A stretch of 64,000 nucleotides of DNA, taken from NCBI RefSeq assembly GCF_021560015.1, contig NZ_CP073588.1, positions 868,001 through 932,000 on the forward strand. Direction: 5' to 3'. This DNA is from Shewanella vesiculosa. GTDB lineage: Bacteria > Pseudomonadota > Gammaproteobacteria > Enterobacterales > Shewanellaceae. Shown here in pieces: positions 1-8,988 of this stretch. Position 1 is the first letter of the stretch; each line of letters begins with the position of its first letter. The notes under the pieces are model-generated. The model had not been told where the DNA came from, did not search any database, and was given only the letters and a program-made list of their open reading frames with translations. A program made the position numbers and the translations under genes.

Positions 1-857
1 AATAGTTGTAATGGGCCAAAGACAAATATACCTAAACTTAATATGTACAATTGTTTATCAAGGTCTTGGATCATAATGGCAGCAGTAAACAATGCGCCAA
101 TGACTATCCAAATAATCGCGCCAGTTTGATATTGACCGCTGGTGCGAGTATTCGCGCGGGTTGCCTCATTGTCTGTGGTGTCATGTTGGTGAAACGCTGC
201 CAGTTGTTCCGGCGAATATTCCTTGGTCGAAATAATGGTCCAGCCAACCGCGATAAATAAAATGGCCCCACCAAAATAAAATGAATAACGCACCGAGTCG
301 GCAATTTCACCAGCCGGGGCAGTATTAGCCACATCGAACACATTGGTTAACATGTATGGCATGGCTGAAGCGACCACTGCGCCAATGCCGATAAAGAAAC
401 TTTGCATGGCGTACCCTTGGGTACGTTGGCTTTTAGGCAAATTATCACCAACAAAAGCGCGAAAGGGCTCCATGGCGATATTGATTGAGGCGTCCATGAT
501 CCACAGCATGCCCGCAGCAATCCATAATGTCGGCGAGTGCGGCATTATAAACAGTGACAAGGTAGTAAGAACGGCACCAATTAAAAAATACGGGCGACGG
601 CGACCAAGGCTATTCCAAGTGTTGTCGCTTAAGTAGCCAATGATGGGCTGGACAATTAGGCCTGTAAGTGGGGCGGCAATCCACAGAATGGGAATGTCGT
701 CGATAGACGCGCCTAAGGTTTGAAAAATACGACTGACATTGGCATTTTGTAGGGCAAAACCAAATTGGATCCCCAAAAAGCCAAAACACATGTTGAAAAT
801 TTGCCAAAAATTTAGCTGCGGTTGTTGGGTGACGTTTTTATGATTATGGCCAGACAT
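1..857 (-). CDS. Maltose/maltodextrin MFS permease (partial, C-terminus beyond left edge)
   Basis: About 285 N-terminal residues of a 12-TM major facilitator of the GPH/SLC45-like sugar type. It probably carries maltose or maltodextrins across the inner membrane with cations. It opens MSGHNHKN and has a strongly hydrophobic first segment (FNMCFGFLGIQFGFALQ), the SLGRRRPYFLIGA loop typical of this family after TM2-3, and FRAFVGDNLPKSQRTQGYAMQ in the next loop. The start is the ATG at 857-855, preceded by AAGGA. The frame is open to base 3, so it is truncated only by the window edge. It lies with starch-degrading enzymes, which supports the sugar assignment, and a copy of the locus palindrome lies upstream at 1247-1260. 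Substrate is inferred from family and context. Confidence 0.85.
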   Translation of the reverse strand, partial: MSGHNHKNVTQQPQLNFWQIFNMCFGFLGIQFGFALQNANVSRIFQTLGASIDDIPILWIAAPLTGLIVQPIIGYLSDNTWNSLGRRRPYFLIGAVLTTLSLFIMPHSPTLWIAAGMLWIMDASINIAMEPFRAFVGDNLPKSQRTQGYAMQSFFIGIGAVVASAMPYMLTNVFDVANTAPAGEIADSVRYSFYFGGAILFIAVGWTIISTKEYSPEQLAAFHQHDTTDNEATRANTRTSGQYQTGAIIWIVIGALFTAAIMIQDLDKQLYILSLGIFVFGPLQL

Positions 858-1312
858 GTGACATCCTTTTTGGTAAGTCGTTGTGCTTACTTCTTTTAAT
901 TCTAATCTTAATCTTATTTATTGTTAGTCTTACTGGTTTTTGGCTACCTTTTTAGCCCAAGGGGTTCCCGCTGGTTTGTTGCTGATCGCGATGAAGATCC
1001 CGTTATTAATAGCTAAAAAAATAGCGAATACGCATCTCCCTAAGACGGGTATTCGCCAAGACCCACGCTTTATTCTTTGTCGACTTCTATTAAATCAGCA
1101 ATTAATAAAGATAATGAAGGTACTTTAAAGCTGATGCTCTCTATGGACCAAGATACATCAGAAACGACCTAACCCATTTCATCCTGCAATCCAGACGAAA
1201 TAGCTTGGTTTATAGTATCCCTGAGCGAGAGAATGGTACAACTGAATACATACGTATTCATGGCATTCAAGTAACCTGATACAAACACAGATGCAACATT
1301 CGTTTTAACACA
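858..1312. other. Intergenic region upstream of the MFS permease
   Basis: There is no convincing gene. It holds the locus palindrome at 1247-1260. On the minus strand, about 1070-1240 reads as an open stretch ending in LIADLIEVDKE with one internal TAG and no start codon. This may be a gene scrap, and I do not recognise it. Confidence 0.5.
1247..1260. promoter_or_regulatory. Putative maltodextrin regulon operator, copy 1
   Basis: TACATACGTATTCA, centred on the palindrome ATACGTAT. It is one of four matching sites in the sugar locus. It lies about 390 bp upstream of the MFS permease start at 857 and behind the GH97 gene stop. The form suits a LacI-family regulator such as MalR, but the binding protein is inferred. 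Confidence 0.6.
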
Positions 1313-3413
1313 TCACAGTGCCTTAAAACGAATGGCAGTACCGCCGCTGGCTGCTAATGATAAATCGAGAGTATCTTTTGCAGTTACGGTTTTAGTTTCA
1401 ATCACATAATCATAAGGGTTGGTTAACCAATCAGCTTTGCTACCGTCACGATATATTTGCGCTTCATAACGTTTACCTGTAGTTAAAAAGTCCAGCTTTA
1501 AGCTTAATTTACGGGGTTGTTCATCAGTTAACGCGCCTAAATACCAATCTTCAGCGCCGCGTTGTTTGCGTGCAAAAGCTACGTAATCGCCAACTTCTCC
1601 GGCAAGGGCGATACTGTTACTCCAGTCAGTCGGCACATCTTGAATAAATTGAAATGCATCTAAGCGTTGTACATAGTTACGGGGTAAATCTGCCGCCATT
1701 TGGATCGGGCTATACAGCACAACGTACAAAGCCAATTGTTTTGTTAATGTGGTTTTAACTCGATTAACTGCATCTAAACCCTCAGGGGCTAAATTAAAAA
1801 TCCCCGGGGTGAAGTCCATCGGACCGGCTAGCATACGAGTATAAGGTAATATTGCCGTATGCTCAGGCGTATTGGGTGGATTACCCCATGCATTAAACTC
1901 TTGCCCACGAGCACCTTCGCGGGCAATCCAGTTTGGATAAGTACGGCGCAGGCCGGTATCTTTAATGGGTTCATGGGTGTTAATGCTAATACCACGCTTA
2001 GCGGCTTCGGTCACACTGTGCAAATATTCATTAACCATAAATTGGCCGTCGTGCCATTCATGTCGCACAATGCCATTTTCGTCAACCCGCTTAATATCGC
2101 CACCATCGGCCACATAACCAGTTTTTACTTGTGTCACGCCATGCTTTTGATACAAATCATAAGCATCACTCATTTGCTTACGGTAATTGGTTACCGAGCC
2201 AGAGGTTTCATGATGACCAATTAAGCGTACATGTTTACTTTGACCGTATTCAGTAATCGCATCCATATCAAAATCTGGGTATGCTTTAGTAAAGCTAAAT
2301 ACATCGCCATTATCGAACCAACTGCCATCCCAGCCTTCGTTCCAACCTTCAACCAATACCCCATCAAAACCATATTGGGCGGCAAAGTCCATATAACGCT
2401 TGGTTTCGCTGGTGGTGGCGCCATGCTTAGGGCCGCTTCCCCAGGTGTTTTCATTTAAATGCATTCCCCACCAAATTCCGACGTATTTACCCGGTTGCAC
2501 CCAAGACACATCGCCAAGCTTGTTAGGCTCGTTAAGGTTTAGAATTAAATCAGAATTTAATAAATCAGGGGCATCTTTAGCAATTTGAATGGTTCGCCAA
2601 GGGGTAGAAAATCCCGGTTGGGTTTTAACTCGTATTCCGTCTGACCACGGGGTTAAATCGGCACGTAAAATACCATCTCTACCTTGGTTTAACACCATGG
2701 CAGCATAGTCGGTTAGGGCTGCTTCATGAATACTTAAATGCACGCCATCTGCCGTTCGAAACGTCATGGGCGTATGAGCTCTATCGATTTTATCAAGCGA
2801 GGTAGTACGATATAAATATTCGTATCGGTTCCAACCACGTCCAGGGATCCACCAGGCGGTCGTGTGCTGCGGGTCAGGTATCGCAAATTCGGTTAATTCG
2901 TCAGTAATATCCAGCTTAGGCGTGTTAGCAAGCCCTGCTTGTTTTGGTACTAAGTAGCGAAAACCAATCCCGTCATTAAAGGCTTTAAATTCAATATCGA
3001 AATCTACTTGGCCATTACTGAGGGTTGCTACGATGCGATTGTAATGATCACGCACGTTTTCACGTTCACCCCAAGGTTGCTGCCAAGTTTGGTCAACGCT
3101 GTTGTTAGTTACATTTTTTATGTTGAAATCCAGCCCTAATTCACCTAATTGCTGGAATACCAGACCTAGTTTGCTCGGGTTAACTACGGTTTTACCGTTA
3201 AATTCAACTTGGTATTCAGGACGACCATTGTCATCAGTCAAACTAATGGCAATGTGTTTATCTGGGAGAGGTCACAATAACCGTTTTAGCTTGCACCATG
3301 CTAGGCATTGCCATTGCTGCCAGTGCCAGAGCACATGAAAAACTAATTATGTTGGGAGTAAAGCTTATATGAGTTGTTGAGGCAGCTGAGTCTGATGAGT
3401 TAGCGTACGTCAT
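1313..3413 (-). CDS. susB: GH97 alpha-glucosidase (SusB type), signal peptide out of frame by one base
   Basis: Retaining/inverting GH97 glycoside hydrolase that releases glucose from maltooligosaccharides, probably in the periplasm. The catalytic protein is intact from about 3274 to the TGA at 1313. It shows the family pattern GRPEYQVEFNGKTVV at the N-terminus, GIWWGMHLNENTWG, the barrel segment GFDGVLVEGWNEGWDG, GHHETSGSV and a C-terminal beta domain. A signal peptide with ATG at 3413 and an AAGGA ribosome site a few bases upstream encodes a leader rich in A/L/M (ALALAAMAMPSMVQA). It runs into TVIVTSP and then a stop. Removing one C of the CCC at about 3263-3266 restores TSPDKHIAISLTDDNG, the usual GH97 start. 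I therefore annotate one gene with a one-base break, probably a sequence error. An alternative is initiation at the TTG near 3241, giving an unexported protein. Confidence 0.85.
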
Positions 3414-4136
3414 ACGAAGTCCTTGTTTATTATTTTATTTATTCAGCAATCAATATATGACGTTTTTAGATTTTGCAGCAAAGATCTGCATACGTATTCA
3501 GGATGTCAGATCGCAAAAGATAACCGTTTATTAGCTAACTCATTTTCGGATAAAAAGCGTTAATGCACTACCACTTGGTCGATTGCGCTGATAACTCAAA
3601 GTGATAAGCCGCGTATGGAATTCACAAAGGACTGTGCTGTTTCAGCTTTGGGCTGGTATTTTAATACAAGGTTAAAGCTTGAGCGGTAATGATCAATTCG
3701 CTCGGCATTAAATTAAAAAGTGCGCAATAAAGCTGATTTAAAGCAGCATCAGTCGCTTGATATCATGCCCTAGGGATGTAGTGCTAATTTGATAACTCTT
3801 ACTAGAGTAACTATAGCGCCAGATAAACTTTAGCCGATACGGGTTATTATTGAATACAGGCTTACATTGCTGAAAAACACCTAAAATATGAAGTTTAATA
3901 ACCCTAGATTGACTCCTCGGTCCAATTGAGACTACATCGAAGAAAATACTATTTGCTATGCATGTATTTGAAAGGGGCTAAATCCGTACTTTCACCGACC
4001 CCCAATGGATGGGGGCACTGTGTTTTAGCTGCATATGTTCTACAGTCTGGGCTAGACAATTGATAACACAAATTTTTAACGAACTTTTTAAATATAAGAA
4101 TCTATACAGTAAAAGCCCAAGCATTTTAATCATTGA
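3414..4136. other. Intergenic region with GH97 promoter
   Basis: No credible gene in either strand. It contains the locus palindrome at 3487-3500 and a small CCCCCA/TGGGGG hairpin near 3999-4015 without a T tract. The rest shows nothing I can identify. Confidence 0.5.
3487..3500. promoter_or_regulatory. Putative maltodextrin regulon operator, copy 2
   Basis: TGCATACGTATTCA, 74 bp upstream of the GH97 start at 3413. It is identical to copy 3 at 15580-15593. Its position within a promoter region fits repression by a LacI-family protein. Confidence 0.65.
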
Positions 4137-4334
4137 TTAAAATGCTTCATCTTCACTATAAACATTCACCGTAATCTCACCATTAACACTTTCAGTAACC
4201 AAGAAATTTATCGGTTTGCAACATACTTGGCAATCTTCAATATACTGTTGTCCTGCATCTGATGAATCAATAAGAACTTCAATTGTTTCACCACAATAGG
4301 GGCAATCTATAAGCTGTTCTGTTAATTGGTTCAA
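4137..4334 (-). CDS. CPXCG motif-containing cysteine-rich small protein
   Basis: A 65-residue protein with two CxxC pairs, CPYCG near residue 11 and CQVCC near residue 36, spaced as in a small zinc ribbon of the Cys_rich_CPXCG family. Function is unknown. The acidic tail (VYSEDEAF) is typical of the family. The start is a TTG at 4334, decided by a strong AGGAGGT seven bases upstream; no ATG is better placed. It stands alone between a long intergenic region and the TrmY gene, so its context gives no role. Confidence 0.8.
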   Translation of the reverse strand: MNQLTEQLIDCPYCGETIEVLIDSSDAGQQYIEDCQVCCKPINFLVTESVNGEITVNVYSEDEAF

Positions 4335-4763
4335 ATTTGTAACCTCCTAAATTATATTAATTTATATCGGCTTATAAATGACTGATATTATAAAATCAGC
4401 CGCTTAAGTTATTCGCCAAACTGTTTAACCCCTCTATATCGACGGTTTATAGAGCATCGTTATCAAGCTTGCCGCTATGATTGTAGCAGGAACGCGTCCA
4501 TCGATTGTCGCAGCTAAGTGAGTTTAGACCACTAAATATTGAACAGTTTAGGGCGCTTTGTCTGTTCAGTTTAGCGAGAAATACAATATTGGTTAAGGTG
4601 TTAGAGAATTTTTTAGCTCTGTAGAGTGGTGGTGGCTATTTTGTGATGATTTGCAAGAAGCGATGAGACAAAGATAAAATCAAACTCCATTCTACAAGCA
4701 TTAGCAGAATGATGGCAAAATTGACTGACCCACAATTCAATTAATCACTGCAGGCCATATCGA
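4335..4763. other. Intergenic region
   Basis: Contains the promoter region of the CPXCG gene. No gene, repeat or clear terminator is visible. Confidence 0.5.
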
Positions 4764-5360
4764 TTACAATCTCATATCTAATTCATTGTGGATTAACACC
4801 ACACACTGAGATGCGAACAACATTTTTGGCCCTAAATTGATATGTAGGGTACCAAGACGCTTCAAGCTGTTAAAGCTTTTTTTAGGCATAGGAATATGAT
4901 CTGTTAGTAAAAAGCATGGATTAGCAGCAAACTCTACATCACGTACTGGGGTGCCTTTTTTCTCCAACATATACAGTTGATAATCTTCAGCTAATTCTTG
5001 TATTAACTTTTCAAAACTCACCGTGCGCACCGTAATTCCAGGCTCTACTTCACGTAACTGTTCTTTGGTCATCCCTTTTGATGCGCTTAAGGCTTTAGCA
5101 ATTTTATTGGTTAGGTTTTGTTCATGAAACCCACCGATATGGCCTAATTCGCTTGAACGAAAACAGATGGTACGTGAAAAATCAAGGGTGCTCTCTAACA
5201 CCAAATATACCACGACATCGTCGCGATGGGATTGGGCGACAAAAATGGTGTTCATTAAGGTGTGGGCTAAAATTTCAGTATGAGCCGATTCGCCAATACC
5301 CGCTAAAAACTGCTGACTATCAACTGGAGCAGCTCTGGCTCTAACTACAAAAGCGCGCAT
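4764..5360 (-). CDS. trmY: TrmY/DUF358-type tRNA pseudouridine N1-methyltransferase
   Basis: A 198-residue SPOUT-superfamily protein resembling TrmY, which in archaea methylates N1 of pseudouridine 54 in tRNA using SAM. It starts MRAFVVRARAAPVDSQQFLAG and carries HTEILAHTLMNTIFVAQSHR, ending in a knotted C-terminal half with LLTDHIPMPKKSFNSLKRLG, all as in gammaproteobacterial DUF358 homologues. The length matches the family (about 195-200). The ATG at 5360 is preceded by AGGATA. Bacterial members are found in Vibrio/Shewanella relatives. The substrate in bacteria is less certain than in archaea. Confidence 0.8.
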   Translation of the reverse strand: MRAFVVRARAAPVDSQQFLAGIGESAHTEILAHTLMNTIFVAQSHRDDVVVYLVLESTLDFSRTICFRSSELGHIGGFHEQNLTNKIAKALSASKGMTKEQLREVEPGITVRTVSFEKLIQELAEDYQLYMLEKKGTPVRDVEFAANPCFLLTDHIPMPKKSFNSLKRLGTLHINLGPKMLFASQCVVLIHNELDMRL

Positions 5361-5738
5361 CGGTATATCCTATTTGAAAGTAAATTAAGCATAAAGCGGA
5401 TAACGTAGTCGAATAATCAATCAGTTACAGCTTTTATTGTCGCTATTATCCCAGTTTTAAGCTTGACTGTAACCTGATTAATCTAATGGTTGAGTTTTAG
5501 TTGGCATAGACAAGTACAATTGAGCAATACGCTTGTTAAAACAAGCGCTAAGCGTGATGTGATTGAGCATGCTGAAGTGAGATTTATTCGACTATTAATG
5601 CCGCTCATCAGGCCAATAAAAGGCTGTTTAATCCTAATATTATTGATAGGTAAAATAATAAGGCCAAAAATAAAAAGTCACAGAGGTGTTAGCTGAGACT
5701 TTTTTGATTTGACCAATTAAGGTTATTGATTATACAGC
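5361..5738. other. Intergenic region between trmY and the carbonic anhydrase
   Basis: Holds the trmY promoter region and, near its right end, the hairpin terminator at 5671-5704. No gene is visible; the 68-codon open frame on the plus strand has no coding character. Confidence 0.5.
5671..5704 (-). terminator. Rho-independent terminator of the carbonic anhydrase gene
   Basis: Stem AAAAAGTC-A-CAG / CTG-A-GACTTTTTT, with T runs on both strands. It lies 35 bp beyond the carbonic anhydrase stop and could work in both directions. Confidence 0.65.
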
Positions 5739-6608
5739 TTATTTCATCGGTGACAGTAGTGCAGGATTCGTGACTAAGTTTCTCACACCATGAGGATGAT
5801 CTTCTTTGAACACGTTACCCTCACACCATTTACCGACAGTGTCAATATTCACTTTCGCGACTTTAGGATGAACACTCCAAGACACTTGAAATGGCGAGCC
5901 GACTTGATTGTAGCTTGGGCCTGTTGTTGAGCCAAGATATTGAATCGCTTCGCCAGTATTACTAAGCATATTCAGTGCTTGGTGAAGTCCATTTTTGATA
6001 TCTAATGCCGTTAATGTTGAAAAATCTAGCGCTTTAGCGTCATTGACTAAGACAAAGACTTGCGTTTCAACTCGTAGCTGTGGGTTATTGATTGCCTCGT
6101 TTAAGCAAGCACCTAATGTTGGGCCAGGGCTAACCTGTGCACTTGAATATACATAATGCACTTCTATGGTATCACCAGAGATTAAAGCGCCGTGTTCACT
6201 AGAGCAAACAGCATGGTCCACTGGCATCAATTCGGCTTTAGTTAATTTACCTGAATATTGATAGCCAGATGTCACGCCTTGGCCATTGCCATTGCCGTTA
6301 CCGGCATAGGTAGTAAATTCACCTCCTGAATGTTCAGCATTTTTATGGAAATGGATGTTACATAAATTCATTTCTGTATAAGCTGGCGCAGGAGAAAAAT
6401 TGATTGGATTGGTTCCTACCAGTGAGTTTAAATCTCGGGGTGATTGAGGCCCAAAACCTCTACCTTTAGTACTAATTGCAAGGTTTGCCCTTTGTGTAGC
6501 AATAACATTATCAGCTATCGAGATCTGATGTTCGCTGTGGTTTTCCTTCGCAATCGCACTCATAGAAAGCGATAGTGTTGTTATTGTTACGATAAGTGGT
6601 TTGATCAT
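5739..6608 (-). CDS. Delta-class carbonic anhydrase, exported
   Basis: A 289-residue protein with a cleavable signal peptide (about residues 1-20, SMSAIA then K). It probably interconverts CO2 and bicarbonate in the periplasm. The body contains GFGPQSPRDL near residue 51, and MNLCNIHFHKNAEH near 80-93 with Cys83, His86, His88 and His93 as likely metal ligands. YAGNGNGNGQG, a glycine/asparagine-rich loop, follows. This arrangement matches the bacterial proteins related to the diatom delta/cadmium carbonic anhydrases. Several further cysteines (for example in DHAVCSSEHG) may form disulfides. It is a single gene with its own promoter region. Recognition rests on motif memory, not alignment. Confidence 0.7.
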   Translation of the reverse strand: MIKPLIVTITTLSLSMSAIAKENHSEHQISIADNVIATQRANLAISTKGRGFGPQSPRDLNSLVGTNPINFSPAPAYTEMNLCNIHFHKNAEHSGGEFTTYAGNGNGNGQGVTSGYQYSGKLTKAELMPVDHAVCSSEHGALISGDTIEVHYVYSSAQVSPGPTLGACLNEAINNPQLRVETQVFVLVNDAKALDFSTLTALDIKNGLHQALNMLSNTGEAIQYLGSTTGPSYNQVGSPFQVSWSVHPKVAKVNIDTVGKWCEGNVFKEDHPHGVRNLVTNPALLSPMK

Positions 6609-6823
6609 TGTTATGTCCTATAACACGATGATGTTCATGTATCGAAGATAACATTAGTTGGCTAATCATTAATACGCCAGTGCAGGTCTATGATCAGTAC
6701 TGTTATGTGTCGCTATTAGCGAATTGATTTAACGCCTATTAGAGAATGATTGTTGTTTGAAACGGATGAGGAATATCTGCGTACAGAGAGGGATGGGTAA
6801 ATTGCAGGGCCGATAGCTTGAGT

Positions 6824-6865
6824 ACAATCATTATCCTCCCTAAATTGTCAGAGGATAATGATTGT
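6824..6865. repeat. 13-bp perfect inverted repeat between amylase and carbonic anhydrase genes
   Basis: ACAATCATTATCC and GGATAATGATTGT are separated by 16 bases. It sits 38 bp beyond the amylase stop and upstream of the carbonic anhydrase promoter region. It lacks a T tract. It may be a transcription end, an mRNA 3' stabiliser or a metal-regulator site; ATAATGATT resembles Fur-type half sites. The function is undecided. Confidence 0.5.
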
Positions 6866-6902
6866 TATGTGTCTGGGCAGCCTAGGAGCGCTGCGCCCGA
6901 TG

Positions 6903-8891
6903 TTAGTTTTTTAGTTCAAGGATCACTGATTGCAGTGGTTGCAGGTTAATATCAACACTGGCACCACCTTGGTTATTTAAAATAAGTTGCTGACTTATTG
7001 TGTTATTTGTTAATAAGTTCGTCAGCGTTTTATTGCCTGTAATATGCCAGTTTTGTATTAACGTCTTTGGTAACACAAGGGTAAATTGTTTGCTTTGTTT
7101 TTGGCTGAAATTACTGACAATGATCAATTGCTGGTTGTGGTTAAAACGGCTAAAAGCAAATACTTGGTTATCGTAACCTTGAGTATTCAGCTGGCGCTGT
7201 AGGGTGTCTAATTCCATGTAATCACCGCTTAATGCCGATGCTGTATGGCTTAGGTTTAATAGCGTTTGATAATAGGTGCGCAGGGCTTTTTCATCGGCTG
7301 TGGATTGGCCGCCATCAAACTTGCCGTTATTCATCCAACGTTGATGGGCTGGCACGCCCATATAGTCAAAAATACTAGTGCGAGTCGGTTGGCCAAAGCC
7401 TGCTATTTCAGCGCCTTTTTCGCCCACATCTTGGCCAAAATACAATAAGGTAGGTGAGCGACTTAACGTGGTCGATACCACCATAGCAGGTAAGGCGTTA
7501 AATGGATTGCCGGCAAAATCGCTGGTATTAATGCGTTGCTCATCATGGTTTTCTAAAAAGTGCAGCATATGCTGGTCAATGTCACTGACTTTTGCTTGAA
7601 CTGTCGCAATGGCTGCTGTACTGGCCTTACTTTGAATGATGGCTTTTAAGGTGTCGTATAAATCGACTTTATCGTAAAGATAATCCATCTTGCCTAAATG
7701 AATATAATCACGGTACAAGTCGGGGTTATACACTTCTGCAAGGATAAATGCGTTTGGATTAGTGTGCTTGATGTGACTATTGAGATAGCTCCAAAATTCC
7801 ACAGGCACCATTTCGGCCATGTCATAACGAAAACCATCTACGCCTTTGGCTAACCAATATTGGGCGATATGTTCAAACTTACGCCATGAATCGGGAATAT
7901 TGTTTGCATCTTGAGCTTGCCAAAAGGCTAAATGCTCTGCAGCAGATTTAGTTGCATAGTTACGCGGTAGCGTTGGAAAGTCATGGCGGCCATCGGGTTT
8001 AACGCCATAGTTAATTTTAACGGTTTCATACCAATCATTGGCGTCGGGTTTGGCTAAACGCGAACCATTTCCGGTCCATTTAGCGGGCGATTCTTGAAAC
8101 TTACCATCACTGAGTGGTTGAGCTTCACCGCCTAATGCTTGATAGCCATTTGACGCATCAGGGACTTGAAAATCTTCACCGACCACATAGTAAAAATTGT
8201 TGTGTTTGCTGTACACCTGGGTTTTATCGTCATTAACACCAAAGTCTAGTTCACCTTTGGGCGCTGAAATGGAGTGATAATTTCGTGCAACATGGTTTGG
8301 CACTATATCGATGATAACTTGCATGTCATTGGCGTGAGTTCTGGCGATCAGTGCTTCAAACTCTGCCAAGCGGCTAGCCGGATTATTAGCCAAATCAGGA
8401 TTGACGTTGTAATAATCTTTTACGGCATAAGGTGAGCCCGCACGGCCTTTGACAACATCAGGATCATCATTACTAATGCCATAGGCAGTATAATCATTGA
8501 TCAGCGCATGATGTGGTACGCCAGTATACCAAACGTGAGTGGTACCTAAGGATTTGATATCTTGTAATGCCACATCCGTGAAGTCGCTAAATTTACCCAC
8601 ACCATTAGCTGCAATTGTGCCCCAAGGTTTATTTGTGGTGTTAGTGTTGCCATACAGACGTGTGAATACTTGATATACCACAGGTTTGCCCGTTGCAGGT
8701 ATTTGGGTGGTTGGAGTAACTGATAGTTTATTTTTATCGATTTTTATCGATGTATTGGTTTGTTCAACTTTACTAGGTTGGCAAGCACTTAATCCTAAAC
8801 CCAGCATACAGGCGATAACCAACACTTTTACGCTTGGTGACGGTAGGTGAATGTGAAGTTGGCTTACTAACGGTTTGGTGATGGGGCCCAT
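6903..8891 (-). CDS. GH13 alpha-amylase, lipoprotein
   Basis: A 662-residue alpha-amylase-family enzyme cutting alpha-1,4-glucans. The N-terminus has a lipoprotein signal, with LGLGLSAC supplying the lipobox cysteine, so it is probably anchored in a membrane facing the periplasm or outside. GH13 regions are in order: DIVPNHV (region I), GFRYDMAEM with the nucleophile Asp near 357, ILAEVYNPD with the acid/base Glu near 386, and LENHDEQR with the third Asp. I chose the ATG at 8891 because AGAGAGACTC precedes it; the in-frame ATG at 8939 lacks a ribosome site. It is the last gene of the receptor/halogenase/cyclomaltodextrinase operon, about 100 bp behind its neighbour. Confidence 0.88.
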   Translation of the reverse strand: MGPITKPLVSQLHIHLPSPSVKVLVIACMLGLGLSACQPSKVEQTNTSIKIDKNKLSVTPTTQIPATGKPVVYQVFTRLYGNTNTTNKPWGTIAANGVGKFSDFTDVALQDIKSLGTTHVWYTGVPHHALINDYTAYGISNDDPDVVKGRAGSPYAVKDYYNVNPDLANNPASRLAEFEALIARTHANDMQVIIDIVPNHVARNYHSISAPKGELDFGVNDDKTQVYSKHNNFYYVVGEDFQVPDASNGYQALGGEAQPLSDGKFQESPAKWTGNGSRLAKPDANDWYETVKINYGVKPDGRHDFPTLPRNYATKSAAEHLAFWQAQDANNIPDSWRKFEHIAQYWLAKGVDGFRYDMAEMVPVEFWSYLNSHIKHTNPNAFILAEVYNPDLYRDYIHLGKMDYLYDKVDLYDTLKAIIQSKASTAAIATVQAKVSDIDQHMLHFLENHDEQRINTSDFAGNPFNALPAMVVSTTLSRSPTLLYFGQDVGEKGAEIAGFGQPTRTSIFDYMGVPAHQRWMNNGKFDGGQSTADEKALRTYYQTLLNLSHTASALSGDYMELDTLQRQLNTQGYDNQVFAFSRFNHNQQLIIVSNFSQKQSKQFTLVLPKTLIQNWHITGNKTLTNLLTNNTISQQLILNNQGGASVDINLQPLQSVILELKN

Positions 8892-8988
8892 GAGTCTCTC
8901 TTTTATTGTTTTTATTGGCGTGTTTGTATTGAAGACCATAGAAACACGCCATAATTTGCAGTACCTTAATGATTGAATCGTCTACATA

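Noticed and set aside
940..1128. Plus-strand 62-codon open frame
   Set aside because: No ribosome site, no recognisable motif, and it lies in a promoter region; chance open frame.
1070..1240. Minus-strand coding-like stretch ending IADLIEVDKE
   Set aside because: It has an internal TAG and no start codon, and I cannot match it to a family; kept only as a note in the intergenic entry.
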